Source: Brevibacillus antibioticus (GTDB lineage: Bacteria > Bacillota > Bacilli > Brevibacillales > Brevibacillaceae). Taken from it: a stretch of 64,000 nucleotides of DNA. Where the stretch lies: the NCBI RefSeq assembly GCF_005217615.1, contig NZ_SZNK01000001.1, forward strand, positions 4,094,001 to 4,158,000, in the 5' to 3' direction. Each line of letters opens with the position of its first letter. Positions within the stretch are counted from its first letter, which is position 1. Shown here piece after piece: positions 28,278 to 37,689 of the stretch. Below the pieces are notes generated by a model that saw only the letters and a program-made list of their open reading frames with translations, was not told where the DNA came from and made no database searches. The position numbers and the translations under genes are program-made.

Positions 28278-28329
28278 TAATAGAACTACAGCCTCGTTAA
28301 AGAAACTTAACGAGGCTGTAGTTCTATTA
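28278..28329. terminator. Perfect 23-bp hairpin terminator
   Basis: Bases 28278-28300 and 28307-28329 are exact reverse complements around the 6-base loop AGAAAC. It directly follows the stop of the secreted-protein gene. The stem is unusually long for a simple terminator. Confidence 0.7.
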
Positions 28330-28488
28330 TGTGACTAAGACAGGCTCTTAAGCCCCAAAATTGAATTGACGCTAGGCTTTTTCCTTCCTGCTTTTCAGCT
28401 AGGTTGAAGTAGAGGAGGAATCCTATGACAATACGAGAATAAAAGAGAATAACTCAAAATTTGAGGGGTTAAACCGAAGGGAGAATTT

Positions 28489-28674
28489 ATGCTAATACTA
28501 ACGGCACCACTTCTATTTGATTTTTCTATATTATTCATAGTAATGTTAACTATCAATTTTATAGTTGGGTTTTTCTCAGCGAAAAAAAGCGGTAACAAGA
28601 TTGGGTGGAGGGCTCCGATAATAGTAGCGTTAATTCAAAGTATTCTAATAATTTTACTGGATACTTTACTCTAG
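28489..28674 (+). CDS. Small two-helix membrane protein
   Basis: A 61-residue protein with two membrane helices (about residues 5-29 and 44-60) and a basic connecting loop (SAKKSGNKIGWR). RBS AAGGGAGAATTT. No family is recognised. Like the 61-residue protein at 5061 it follows a small secreted protein gene. The sequence similarity between the two is only in layout. Confidence 0.5.
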   Translation: MLILTAPLLFDFSILFIVMLTINFIVGFFSAKKSGNKIGWRAPIIVALIQSILIILLDTLL

Positions 28675-28972
28675 TTGCCAAGATGATTAAGCTTTGAATG
28701 AAACCAAGATTTTTATCACCAGTTTCATCTGGTGATAAAATGAGCATTTCCAAGGGGGGCAGTCTTTCATTGCATCTCTTTGGGCAACACCAATACTCTT
28801 TAAGCATATTAGTAAGAATCCGAATTATCCTTAACTTTCACCATGTAAATATAACAACAAGACAACCTTACATGAATGTTAATAAATCCAATAACTAAAA
28901 GATAGATAATAATATAGGTGTTAATGTTACTATTGCCTTATGATTCACCTGGGCAAAAAGGCACCTTTCTGG

Positions 28973-30092
28973 CTACATAAATAAAGGGTACTCCTGACGA
29001 AGAGTCCCCTCACTTCTTCCGTTTCTATTAATCGAAAACAGAGAATCAAGATCCACAATAATTCGTGATAATGGTATACTCTCCACCCGCGCAAATTCCA
29101 TAATTTCTGTATATGCTGGCCAATCCACATTTGCGGGATAAATGCTTAACTTAAATACATCATCATTGTCAAAACCATAGTCATATGAAGCCAATCCTGC
29201 TTTTTCTAATATATGAATCTCATCTATCAGCTGTATGTGGGATATATTTAAGTATCTTTCTGCAAAAGGTAGCGAAATTTGCAATTTCACATCCCAGACA
29301 TCAGCTGTCTTACACTTTGGCAGTAATGCCGCAATGAGTTCTCTCGACTGTTTAGGAATTGATTCCAGCGCTTCTTGTAATTGCTTAAGATCATTTATGG
29401 GTTTCTCAAGTTGTGAAGATGTCACATTCCAATCTTTTAATACTGAATTTAGTTTTTGACATGTAAGAGCCGGTTTAGGCTGATCTAATTGAATTCTGGA
29501 TAAAAAACCTGTATTTTCTCTTACTATTGTCTTCTCCTGCATAGTTTGCCCTAGCTTTTGAAGCTGTTCGAGTATTTCTTCGTCCGAGCTCTTTGTGATC
29601 GTATACTTATCCAACTCGATATTAAATTCATTTTCTGTCATTTGCGTGGTAATGTTCATATATAGTGCAGCTTGCAGCTGCATGCTGAGGGCCAAATACA
29701 CCAATATAGCCACTTTTAAACGTGCTAAACTCATTGATTAGGTAATTAATGCGTTGATACCACTTTTTAAGTCCATGCGCTAAAGACTCCGTACATTGCC
29801 TTTTAACATTTGCGGCAAAATGCTTTTCTGTAACATCGAAGTGACTCTTAATTTGAAATCCAACCTTACAATCATTCATTTCTACGTGAAGATCTACGCC
29901 CCTGTCGTTAAGCGCTTGGCTCACCGTCACATTGACCTTCCCGATAAGATGGTCGTGCCGTGAAATGTACTCTGCAAGTTGTTGGACTAAGGCATCATGT
30001 TTTTCCTCGGTAAAAATCTTAGTAGCTTCCTCTGATGCATATCCTCTATTGATGATCGTGGTCAACCTTAAGATGCTATCTTGAACACTCAT
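28973..30092 (-). pseudogene. PD-(D/E)XK nuclease-like gene broken by a 7-bp duplication
   Basis: Two overlapping minus-strand frames (29628-30092 and 28973-29734) form one protein of about 370 residues. A tandem TGCAGCT TGCAGCT at 29666-29679 shifts the frame; removing one copy joins YIGVFGPQHAAA directly to LYMNITTQMTENEFN. The N-terminal part has GVDLHVEMNDCKVGFQIKSH, a D...QxK pattern like PD-(D/E)XK nucleases, so a defence or restriction-type role is possible but not shown. The C-terminal half is helical and charged with no recognised family. As sequenced, translation from the first frame stops after about 154 residues. Confidence 0.6.
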
Positions 30093-30746
30093 TTTTACCC
30101 TCCCAAATTCACCAACGGATACTCCCTATAAAGCCAAATTATACCAACATAAATATAAAATAACAGCTAAGTATACCCTAATGAACGAAGAATGCAGAAA
30201 AGTTGTCTGATCTAGTTCCATGATTTATGGATTATATTAATTTGTTCATGTCTCCATGGTATTATCTAGGCATTCACTTAGACTTTGCGATATCGAAAAA
30301 TAACAGACTGACACATCTGTTTAAAACGATGCAAAGCCAAGTTAACGTCCAGGGGACGTCCTTGTAAGCTCATGTGACAACCAAAGCATGAGTAGTACAC
30401 CTTGCTCTCATGATCCCCATGCTCCCATTAGTAGCATGAGCAGGATAAATTGGGCCTATCATTTACTTTTTGCCGTGATATTCCCCGCATTTGCGAGCTG
30501 GAAAGACACGTGCCTAAGCCACTCATTCGCTGTGTCCTTTGAGGTATGGAGTGGAATTCGTGAGACAACCCCTCAGGGGTGTTTAGATTTCTTCCACTAC
30601 GGAACATAATATGCCATTAAAAGCCCTTTCTACGCCTTTTAAAAGGAATAGGAGGGCTTTTTTATATAAAACTTGCCTTCCACCAGGCCTTAACGGTGGC
30701 TCATCTGATCGAGCCACTGCCTCGACGTTGAGTGTCGGAGGATCAA
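30093..30746. other. Gap, hairpins only
   Basis: No convincing gene. A terminator-like stem AAAAGCCCT/AGGGCTTT with T run lies at 30619-30663, and AGTGGAA/TTCCACT brackets a CCCCTCAGGGG hairpin at about 30549-30597. A 73-codon open frame at 30388 lacks a ribosome site and was not accepted. Confidence 0.4.
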
Positions 30747-30884
30747 ATGAAACAAGTAGGGAAGGGATTCGTTAATTACAACGGACAAAAAGCAATGGTT
30801 ATACGTGAAATCTACCTAAATGGAGAATGTCGATTGTCATTCTATATAGGTGGTGAGCGTGTGTATCGCAATTTTCCTTATTAA
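30747..30884 (+). CDS. Small hypothetical protein, 45 residues
   Basis: Starts MKQVGKGFVNYNGQKAMVIR and ends GGERVYRNFPY. The ATG follows CGGAGGATCAA, an excellent ribosome binding site, and a hairpin terminator comes 3 bases after the stop (30888-30911, AGACGAAT/ATTCGTCT then T7). The composition suggests a small beta-rich soluble protein. No family is recognised. The combination of site, frame and terminator supports a real gene. Confidence 0.5.
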   Translation: MKQVGKGFVNYNGQKAMVIREIYLNGECRLSFYIGGERVYRNFPY

Positions 30885-30887
30885 ACG

Positions 30888-30913
30888 AGACGAATCCTTA
30901 TTCGTCTTTTTTT
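30888..30913 (+). terminator. Terminator after the 45-residue gene
   Basis: AGACGAAT pairs with ATTCGTCT, followed by TTTTTTTAA. Confidence 0.75.
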
Positions 30914-31059
30914 AATTCAATTTTAAGGAGGGGCTCACACTTTGCGTTTCCCCGCTAAGTCCTTCGAAGCGTGCAGCCCATGCTTCCCAGCAGGAATGAG
31001 CACTGAGCCTAGTCTGGAAATATTCTTCTCCCCACCGCAGCCACATCTATTAGTTGACA

Positions 31060-31200
31060 CTCCCCATGCCTAAAGGCAGGGGATTCTTGGGTAGTCACTC
31101 CTAACGGAGTGAAATTCACCAAGCTATCCCTGTGTGTCCCACAGTTCAGTTGGCTATGCCAACAGTCGAAGTCCTTCTTGCTCAATATTGATGGCTGCGT
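31060..31200 (-). ncRNA. Probable TnpB omega RNA (right end)
   Basis: In IS605 elements the sequence covering the tnpB 3' end and the right-end hairpin is transcribed as a guide RNA that TnpB uses, with the guide taken from the flanking DNA. Here the tnpB end and the GGCAGGGG/CCCCATGCC hairpin fit that layout. The boundaries are inferred. Confidence 0.4.
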
Positions 31201-32251
31201 TTTCGTCACGATCATGCTTCGTACCACATTTCGGGCAAGTCCATTGTCGCAAGTTGAGGTTTTTTACGTCTTTGTTGCGGTATCCACAATGTGGAGTGGA
31301 GCAGAGTTGGCTTGAAGGGAATTGCTTCCCGACGATAGAGATCGTTCTCCCGTACCATTCCGCCTTATACTCCAACATCATACGCAACATAGACCACGAA
31401 ACGTCCGCAATGGATTTCGCTAACTTGTGATTTTTGATCATATTTTCCACTTGCAAGTCCTCCAAACAGATCACTTGGTTTTCGTTGATCAGCTTGGTTG
31501 ACAGCTTATGTAGGAAATCGTTACGGGTGTTTGCAATTTTTTCGTGAAGTCGAGCTACTTTGGTACGCGCCTTGTTCCGGTTGTTGCTGCCTTTTTGTCT
31601 ACGAGATTGAATCCGTTGCCACTTTGCCAGTTGTTTTTCATACTTGCGATAGTATTTGGGATTTGCCACCTTCTCACCCGTAGAGAGAATGGCGAAATCC
31701 TTGATCCCAAGGTCAATCCCAACTTTTTGTTCTACTTTTGGGAGTAATTGACTCTCTGTTTCACACAATACGGATACAAAGTATTTACCTGAAGGATTAC
31801 ATCTAATCGTAGCCGATAGGACTCGCCCTTCAACTTCTCTGGATTTCGCAAACGATACCCATCCCAGCTTAGGAAGTTTGATGCGATTTCCTACTATTTT
31901 GATGTTCATCTTGCATGTATAGGATTGCTTTGGGTTCTTCTTACTCTTGAATTTGGGATAGCCTTTTTTCTCTTTGAAAAACTTTTTGTAGGAGGAATCC
32001 AAATCTTTTAAGGTTGATTGCAGAGCAGTGGAGTCCACTTCTTTCAACCATTCGATTTCTTTTTTGAGTTGCGTGAGCAAAGCAGAGCAGTCGTTGTAGT
32101 TCAGCGTTTTCTTTTCATGTTCGTAGGCGTCATTCCGTTTCGCAAGAAAGTGATTGAATACAAAGCGAGTACATCCAATTGTCTTGTTGATGAGTGTTGC
32201 TTGTTCTTTGTTTGGATACAAACGGAATTTGTAGGCTCTATGCAAGTTCAA
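31154..32251 (-). CDS. tnpB: TnpB, RNA-guided nuclease of IS200/IS605
   Basis: A 365-residue TnpB. It has the N-terminal [14 protein letters not shown], the RuvC-like acidic residues in [27 protein letters not shown] and [15 protein letters not shown], and a zinc ribbon [12 protein letters not shown]...WTCPKCGT between the last two. All three catalytic positions are present, so the nuclease looks intact. The TTG at 32251 overlaps the tnpA stop; a second TTG six bases on (LHRAYK) is better spaced from AAAGGAGTGA and may be the true start. Confidence 0.92.
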   Translation of the reverse strand: MNLHRAYKFRLYPNKEQATLINKTIGCTRFVFNHFLAKRNDAYEHEKKTLNYNDCSALLTQLKKEIEWLKEVDSTALQSTLKDLDSSYKKFFKEKKGYPKFKSKKNPKQSYTCKMNIKIVGNRIKLPKLGWVSFAKSREVEGRVLSATIRCNPSGKYFVSVLCETESQLLPKVEQKVGIDLGIKDFAILSTGEKVANPKYYRKYEKQLAKWQRIQSRRQKGSNNRNKARTKVARLHEKIANTRNDFLHKLSTKLINENQVICLEDLQVENMIKNHKLAKSIADVSWSMLRMMLEYKAEWYGRTISIVGKQFPSSQLCSTPHCGYRNKDVKNLNLRQWTCPKCGTKHDRDENAAINIEQEGLRLLA

Positions 32252-32658
32252 TCACTCCTTTCCTTTTGGGACTCCATGTAATTCTGAATCACATCGAGTT
32301 GAACAGTTCCAACAGTCGCAACAAAGTAGGAGTTTGTCCATAGCGAGGGAAGTCTGCTTTTGAGATGTCTAAATTCCATCCACAACACTCTGGATATATA
32401 GCCCTTCAAAGATTTTACGACTCGGTGGATTCCGAATTGCGGATCGCATTTGATGAGCAAATGAACGTGGTCTGGCATGATCTCCATTTCAACAATTTCT
32501 GTACGAAGTTCTTTTGCCTTTTCAAGAAACAACTCTTTTAATCGAATGTCTACTGGCTCTTTCAAAACCTTTTTACGATACTTCGGACAAAAAACAACGT
32601 GATATTTACAGTCAAATACGACATTGTAGTTACTTTCCACTGATCTACTCAAAACCAT
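32248..32658 (-). CDS. tnpA: TnpA, Y1 HUH transposase of IS200/IS605
   Basis: A 136-residue IS200-type transposase that moves single-stranded DNA. It shows [19 protein letters not shown], the HUH motif in [14 protein letters not shown], and the catalytic tyrosine in VIQNYMESQ near the C-terminus. Length and motifs are complete, so it should be active. It overlaps tnpB by 4 bases. Confidence 0.92.
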   Translation of the reverse strand: MVLSRSVESNYNVVFDCKYHVVFCPKYRKKVLKEPVDIRLKELFLEKAKELRTEIVEMEIMPDHVHLLIKCDPQFGIHRVVKSLKGYISRVLWMEFRHLKSRLPSLWTNSYFVATVGTVQLDVIQNYMESQKERSD

Positions 32659-32840
32659 CACATATGGTTAATTATACCAATTAGTTAGATAGAAAAGATA
32701 TATCTAACAGAGTTCAGAAAAAAAGAACGATATTTTGTTTTCTCTTAGCACCCCCTTCAGGGGATGCAGAGCAAAGTGCCTTATATCCCCATAGCTAAAG
32801 CAAGGGGTTTTACGGCACGAGTGATAACTAAGAAAAAACA

Positions 32841-32864
32841 AGTCCAAGGCATTTGCCCTGGACT
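32841..32864 (-). terminator. psd terminator
   Basis: AGTCCAAGGC/GCCCTGGACT stem followed on the minus strand by TTGTTTTTTCT, just after psd. Confidence 0.7.
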
Positions 32865-32884
32865 GTGATCTCTTCTGTCGTTTG

Positions 32885-33730
32885 TTATTCCGCCTTCTTT
32901 GTCGCGAGCGCCTGCCCCATCAAGAGAGGCTTCCCTTCTTCAACGCCTGTTGCCCATTCGAGCTCGTTGGACTCCACCAGCAAAATGACGGTTGATCCAA
33001 ATTCGAACCAGCCCAGCTCCGCCCCTTTTTCATATCGAGGTGTCCCACCAATCTTCTCGTGGGTTTGGCGACCGTGTTTGATATTCGTCGTAGCTGTGTT
33101 GTAGCAGACCTTCACGCTGCCTACAAACAAGGCTCCTACTTTTACCAAAGCCATATCGCCCAGGCTATCTGTTTTAATGTGAGTTACCAAGCGTTCATTG
33201 CGGGCAAACAAACGGTCTACGTTTTCAATCCCGAGCTGGTTGACCGGATAGAGTCTGCCAGGCAAATAGCAGTAACAGCTCAAATCGCCCGTTACCGGCA
33301 TATGAATCCGGTGGTAGTCCTTTGGACTCAAATAAATGGTGATAAATTTACCACCGTAGTAACGCTTGGCCTCTTCCTCCGAGCCACCTAACAGCTCACT
33401 CACACTGAACTCTTTTCCCTTTGCTTGAATCAAGGTACCTTCGCAAATATCACCCAGCTGCGAAACAGTTCCATCTACCGGGCTGACGATGGTATCTGGA
33501 CTAGGTGCAATCGGTCTCGCTGCGGGCTTCAAGCGTCGGGAAAAGAACTCCTTCAGCGTACGGTATTCTGACACCGGCTTTTCTATGATCGACGTATCAA
33601 TTTGATAGTGCTTTATGTATCGTTGAATCGCTAATCGACTAAAGGGAGTAGCGGTAATTTTGCCCATAGTCCGTGACATCGCGTTTTGTGGCAAGCGATG
33701 GATGAGACCTGGGAGCAGCTTTTTGCCCAT
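32885..33730 (-). CDS. psd: Phosphatidylserine decarboxylase
   Basis: A 281-residue proenzyme that makes phosphatidylethanolamine in the membrane. It shows SPVDGTVSQLGDI, YLSPKDYHRIHMPVTG with the catalytic histidine, ERLVTHIKTDSLGDMALVKVGA, and near the C-terminus EFGSTVILL, the G-S-T site where self-cleavage creates the pyruvoyl group. The ATG of MGKKLLPGL is chosen for GAAGGAGCATTTCTT. It is followed by an IS605 insertion just past its terminator. Confidence 0.93.
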   Translation of the reverse strand: MGKKLLPGLIHRLPQNAMSRTMGKITATPFSRLAIQRYIKHYQIDTSIIEKPVSEYRTLKEFFSRRLKPAARPIAPSPDTIVSPVDGTVSQLGDICEGTLIQAKGKEFSVSELLGGSEEEAKRYYGGKFITIYLSPKDYHRIHMPVTGDLSCYCYLPGRLYPVNQLGIENVDRLFARNERLVTHIKTDSLGDMALVKVGALFVGSVKVCYNTATTNIKHGRQTHEKIGGTPRYEKGAELGWFEFGSTVILLVESNELEWATGVEEGKPLLMGQALATKKAE

Positions 33731-33886
33731 AAGAAATGCTCCTTCGTAAAACAACAATACCCTTACTTTACCACTTCTGCTAACAGCCAGTAAACCCCGC
33801 ACTATTACCAGAGGTTCATCATTTTCTTCGACAGTCTTGCTATACTATAATCATTTCAAGAAGCCACTTATCAGGAGATATCGGTT

Positions 33887-34807
33887 ATGGTGAAGAAACT
33901 TGATATTACTACACTTATCAGTCAGCATGGTGATATCCTAACCAGTCTATTCGATCATATGTCGGACATGTTCTTTCTCATGGCTGTCGAAGAAGATGCG
34001 GACGGGGAGTATCAGTTTCGCTATGTCTTGATGAATCCATCCGCTATGCACGTTGCCCAATTGAGCGAGGAAGCATACGGAAAAAAGTTTGAGGACGTTT
34101 ATCCTCATGAAAAAGCTAACTTATTACAGTACATGTACACACAAGTAGTAAAAAGTGGGAGTCCGATCCACTTTACTGCGAATGGTGACATCATTGGCGA
34201 ATCCATTCTCTCGCCTGTCTACGATAGCAATGGTGTATGCACGCATGTATTTTCCATTACTCGAGATGTTACCGCGCGCACAAACCTGGAGTCACAGCTG
34301 GCCTATATGGCGTATCATGATGTGCTCACGGGATTGCCCAACAGGCGTCTCCTCTCCAAAAAGCTCCAGCATGCTCTACGTGCTGCCCAATCAAAAGAGG
34401 AGATGGTCGCTACCCTCTATTTGGATTGTGACCGCTTTAAAGAAATCAACGATACATGGGGTCATGACACAGGAGATCTGTTTTTGCAAATGCTGGCTAA
34501 GCGGCTCAAGTCATCTGTTCGAGATGGAGATATCGTCGCACGTCTGGGTGGAGACGAGTTTGTCATCGTTCTGACCGGCATTCACTCCGAACGTCAGGTT
34601 GAAAAAATTGCGAACCGTATTCTGCTTGCGACGCAAGAGCCGTGGATGATCGAGGACCGGGCCATACCGTTTTCGACAAGCATAGGCATTGCCCTCTACC
34701 CAGCATCTGCAAGCGAAGCCGAACAGCTGTTGAGCAATGCAGACAAAGCACTTTATCAGGCCAAAAATACAGGGCGTAATCGATTCCTTTTCTTTGACTC
34801 TACTTGA
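33887..34807 (+). CDS. PAS-GGDEF diguanylate cyclase
   Basis: A 306-residue soluble protein. An N-terminal PAS domain (about 15-130) ends in the PAC-type FSITRDVTARTNLESQL. A GGDEF domain (about 140-303) has DVLTGLPNRRLL, DCDRFKEINDTWGHDTGD and an intact RLGGDEFVIVL. An RxxD inhibitory site (RDGD) lies five residues before GGDEF, so product feedback by cyclic di-GMP is likely. No membrane segment is present. RBS AGGAGATATCGGTT. It is divergent from psd. Confidence 0.92.
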   Translation: MVKKLDITTLISQHGDILTSLFDHMSDMFFLMAVEEDADGEYQFRYVLMNPSAMHVAQLSEEAYGKKFEDVYPHEKANLLQYMYTQVVKSGSPIHFTANGDIIGESILSPVYDSNGVCTHVFSITRDVTARTNLESQLAYMAYHDVLTGLPNRRLLSKKLQHALRAAQSKEEMVATLYLDCDRFKEINDTWGHDTGDLFLQMLAKRLKSSVRDGDIVARLGGDEFVIVLTGIHSERQVEKIANRILLATQEPWMIEDRAIPFSTSIGIALYPASASEAEQLLSNADKALYQAKNTGRNRFLFFDST

Positions 34808-35752
34808 TTATTGACGGTAAAACAAAAACACTGCCAAGACGGAGAACAGCAAGCTCACCACATACAGAATGATGACCGTCTGCTTCGTAGACAACCCCCG
34901 GGACATGAGCCGATGATGAACATGTCGACGATCCGCTTGGTACATGGGGGAGCCTGCCAAGAGCCGACTGATGATGACCTGTACAGTGTCTATGACGGGC
35001 AAGCCTACTGCCAATACAGTCACGACTAATGAAATGATTGTAGCCCCTTTCATCGTTCCTTCCAACGAGATCACGCCGAGAGCGAATCCCAAAAACATCG
35101 AACCCGCATCACCCATAAAAATTTTCGCTGGATAGAAATTAAAGCGTAGAAAAGCGAGTGCAGCACCTGCCAATGCAACTGCCAATAATGCCGTTAATTC
35201 TTGACCTTTGAGCATCGACAAAAAGAACAAGGTCACCGCTGAGATCACGGTAGCACCAGCAGCAAGCCCATCGACTCCATCCAAAAAATTCACCATATTG
35301 ATCAAGCCGACGATCCACAGCACGGTCATCAACAGGGAAACAAGGATCGGAAATGAGATATACGTCCCTTCCTCTCCCCCCAGCCACATCAAATTGACTC
35401 CCCGAAAGCGAATATCCATGAGGAATGTCATCATCGCTACCAGTAACTGCACCATTAGCTTCGGCATTGCCGGAAAATCTTTTTTCTGCGACTTGTACGT
35501 ATCATCTAACCATCCAATGGCCACCAGCACGGCCCCGCCAACTGCCAAAACTGCAACGGTTTTTTGCGCCCCTGCAAAAAAAGTTGACACCAATAAGAGA
35601 CCGACAAACATCGCCAAACCACCAGATAATGGGATCGGCCTGCTATGTCCCTTTCTCCCCTTTGGCATATCCAGTAGCTTTGTTTTCCAAGCCAGCCAAT
35701 TTGCTGCCGGCATCAACAAATACACAACAAAAAACGAGGAGAGTCCTGACAC
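34808..35752 (-). CDS. Undecaprenyl-phosphate sugar-1-phosphate transferase (TagO/MraY-like)
   Basis: A 314-residue polytopic enzyme of glycosyltransferase family 4 that links a sugar-1-phosphate (N-acetylglucosamine-1-phosphate in TagO) to undecaprenyl phosphate to start wall polymer synthesis. Motifs in order: PLSGGLAMFVG, WLDDTYKSQKKDFPAMPKL, the Mg-binding NMVNFLDGVDGLAAG, GDAGSMFLGFALGVISLEGT, and the cytoplasmic RRHVHHRLMSRGLS loop. About ten helices. GTG start with only a distant AGGTGAGGG ribosome site. TagO, WecA or another polymer starter cannot be told apart from sequence alone. Confidence 0.85.
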   Translation of the reverse strand: MSGLSSFFVVYLLMPAANWLAWKTKLLDMPKGRKGHSRPIPLSGGLAMFVGLLLVSTFFAGAQKTVAVLAVGGAVLVAIGWLDDTYKSQKKDFPAMPKLMVQLLVAMMTFLMDIRFRGVNLMWLGGEEGTYISFPILVSLLMTVLWIVGLINMVNFLDGVDGLAAGATVISAVTLFFLSMLKGQELTALLAVALAGAALAFLRFNFYPAKIFMGDAGSMFLGFALGVISLEGTMKGATIISLVVTVLAVGLPVIDTVQVIISRLLAGSPMYQADRRHVHHRLMSRGLSTKQTVIILYVVSLLFSVLAVFLFYRQ

Positions 35753-35823
35753 GATATAAGTAAACAGCTACCCTCACCTGCTTTGCCCATCATTTTGTCT
35801 TTAGTGTGGACAAAATAGGAACA

Positions 35824-35857
35824 AAAAAGCCGCCCCTGTAAAAGAGGCAGCTTTTTA
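35824..35857 (-). terminator. Terminator between rocA and the TagO-like gene
   Basis: AAAAAGCCGCC/GGCAGCTTTTT stem following rocA on the minus strand, with T run on both sides. Confidence 0.6.
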
Positions 35858-35866
35858 TTGTGTAGC

Positions 35867-37414
35867 TTACAGTTTTTCGGAAACCATTTTTGCTTGTGTG
35901 AAGAGCAGGAGGTAGTCTGGTCCACCCGCTTTGGAGTCTGTACCGGACATGTTGAAGCCTCCGAATGGATGTACACCCACCAAAGCGCCTGTGCACTTGC
36001 GGTTGAAGTACAGGTTACCTACGTGGAACTCTTCGCGAGCGCGCTCCAGGTTCTCACGGTTGCGGCTGATGACAGCGCCAGTCAAACCGTACTCGGTGTT
36101 GTTCGCGATTTCCATTGCATGGTCGAAATCGTTGGCTTTGCAGAACGCTACCACTGGGCCAAAGATCTCTTCTTGCATGATGCGAGCTTGTGGATCTACA
36201 TCTGCAAATACAGTAGGCATGATGAAGTAGCCGGATTCTGGACCTTTTTCGCCACCTGCAACCAGTTTGCCTTCTGTTTTACCAATCTCGATGTACTCGA
36301 GGATTTTGTTGTATGCTTTTTCGTCAACCACAGGGCCTGTGTAGAAATCGTTGGTTCTGATGTCTCCCACAGTCAGTTGTTTGGTCAGCTCTACTACGCG
36401 ACCCAGTACTTGGTCGTACACGTCTTGGTGAACGATAGCACGGGAGCAAGCGGAACATTTTTGACCGGAGAAACCGAATGCAGAAGCCACGATGGACTGT
36501 GCAGCCAACTCGATATCGCAGTCGTTATCAACAACGATGGAGTCTTTACCGCCCATTTCGGCAACCAGACGCTTCATCCATTTTTGACCTGGACGATGTT
36601 TCGCAGCCAGTTCGTTGATACGCAGACCTACGTCACGGGAACCTGTAAAGCTGATGAAACGAGTCAGGTTGTGCTCTACGAGGTAATCTCCGATTTGGCT
36701 ACCGGAACCTGGTACGAAGTTTACAACACCTGCTGGTACGCCAGCGTCTTCGAGAATCTCCATGAATTTCGCAGCGATTACTGGAGTGGTAGAAGCAGGC
36801 TTCAATACGACAGTGTTACCCGCTACGAGAGCTGCTGTCGTCATACCAACCATGATCGCAAGAGGGAAGTTCCAAGGCGGGATAACGATACCTACACCGA
36901 GTGGAACGTAGTACAATTCGTTGTCTTCATCAGGGATACGAGGCAGATCATGGCGCTGGGACAGCTTATCCATTTGACGGCCATAGTATTCCATGAAGTC
37001 GATTGCTTCTGCTGTGTCAGCATCAGCTTCTGCCCAGCTTTTTCCTGCTTCTTTTACGAGCCAAGCAGAGAACTCATGCTTACGGCGACGCATGATTGCT
37101 GCTGCTTTATACAGATAGCGGGAACGTGCTTGTGCAGGCACCTTTTTCCATGTTTCGAAAGTGCTAGCAGCTGTTTGGATCGCTTTCTCAGCCAGTGCTT
37201 GGTCAGCCTGGGAAACAACGCCCACTACTTGTTCTTTATTAGAAGGGTTGAAGGAGTTGGATTTCTTTTCGGTTGTGATGCGTTCTCCGCCGATGATAAG
37301 CGGATACTCAAGGCCAAGCTCACTTTCTACCTTAGCGAGAGCTTCTTCAAATGCCTTTTTATTTTCTGGCAGACTAAAATTGGTAAACGCCTCGTTTTTG
37401 AATTCCACTTGCAT
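35867..37414 (-). CDS. rocA: 1-pyrroline-5-carboxylate dehydrogenase
   Basis: A 515-residue aldehyde dehydrogenase, the same length as B. subtilis RocA, which oxidises pyrroline-5-carboxylate/glutamate semialdehyde to glutamate with NAD in arginine, ornithine and proline breakdown. Visible are the catalytic Glu in [12 protein letters not shown], the catalytic Cys in [15 protein letters not shown], and the C-terminal [20 protein letters not shown] plus [20 protein letters not shown] typical of this subgroup. The ATG of [10 protein letters not shown] follows AAGGAGGCGTCACAG. A SigL-type promoter lies upstream. Confidence 0.95.
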   Translation of the reverse strand: MQVEFKNEAFTNFSLPENKKAFEEALAKVESELGLEYPLIIGGERITTEKKSNSFNPSNKEQVVGVVSQADQALAEKAIQTAASTFETWKKVPAQARSRYLYKAAAIMRRRKHEFSAWLVKEAGKSWAEADADTAEAIDFMEYYGRQMDKLSQRHDLPRIPDEDNELYYVPLGVGIVIPPWNFPLAIMVGMTTAALVAGNTVVLKPASTTPVIAAKFMEILEDAGVPAGVVNFVPGSGSQIGDYLVEHNLTRFISFTGSRDVGLRINELAAKHRPGQKWMKRLVAEMGGKDSIVVDNDCDIELAAQSIVASAFGFSGQKCSACSRAIVHQDVYDQVLGRVVELTKQLTVGDIRTNDFYTGPVVDEKAYNKILEYIEIGKTEGKLVAGGEKGPESGYFIMPTVFADVDPQARIMQEEIFGPVVAFCKANDFDHAMEIANNTEYGLTGAVISRNRENLERAREEFHVGNLYFNRKCTGALVGVHPFGGFNMSGTDSKAGGPDYLLLFTQAKMVSEKL

Positions 37415-37466
37415 CTGTGACGCCTCCTTATCGATATCTTCCATGTTCGGATCACTTATAAAACAT

Positions 37467-37484
37467 ATGCAAGGATCATACCAA
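37467..37484 (-). promoter_or_regulatory. Sigma-54 (SigL) -24/-12 promoter of rocA
   Basis: The minus strand reads TTGGTATGATCCTTGCAT, with GG and GC exactly ten bases apart as in sigma-54 promoters, about 55 bases before the rocA ATG. B. subtilis roc genes use SigL with the activator RocR. Possible activator sites upstream are TGCATTTTTGCA near 37518-37529 and TTTTGTGTACAAAA near 37619-37632. Confidence 0.75.
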
Positions 37485-37635
37485 CAAAACAATTAAAGGC
37501 TCGACTCTATTAGTGTTTGCATTTTTGCAGAAAAATCACCGACAAGATTCAAGAAGTATCCCGAACACTTTTGTACATATACCGTTCAACATTTCACAAA
37601 TTTGTTCAACCCTCTATCTTTTGTGTACAAAAAAG

Positions 37636-37676
37636 ACACCCGACATCCTCACCTTTTCAGGCGATCATTCGGGTGT
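37636..37676 (-). terminator. camS terminator
   Basis: ACACCCGA pairs with TCGGGTGT, downstream of camS, with T-rich sequence on the minus strand after the stem. Confidence 0.65.
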
Positions 37677-37689
37677 TGTATGCTTTTCC

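Larger units (their letters stand above)
31053..32825 (-). mobile_element. IS200/IS605-family insertion sequence
   Basis: An apparently complete element with tnpA and tnpB in the same direction. The right end, past tnpB, carries the hairpin CCCCATGCC/GGCAGGGG (31064-31084) and probably ends near GTGTCAAC (minus strand, 31053-31060). The left end, past tnpA, carries CCCCCTTCAGGGG and CCCCATAGCTAAAGCAAGGG-type hairpins (about 32750-32815). No inverted terminal repeats or target duplication are expected for this family. The exact ends are estimated. Confidence 0.75.

Noticed and set aside
30388..30609. 73-codon plus-strand open frame
   Set aside because: No ribosome binding site and no coherent domain. 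The region is better explained by hairpins.
35858..37420. 520-codon open frame on the plus strand
   Set aside because: It is the antisense of rocA. The rocA protein has all catalytic motifs, and the plus frame is rich in Cys, His and Phe with no family pattern.
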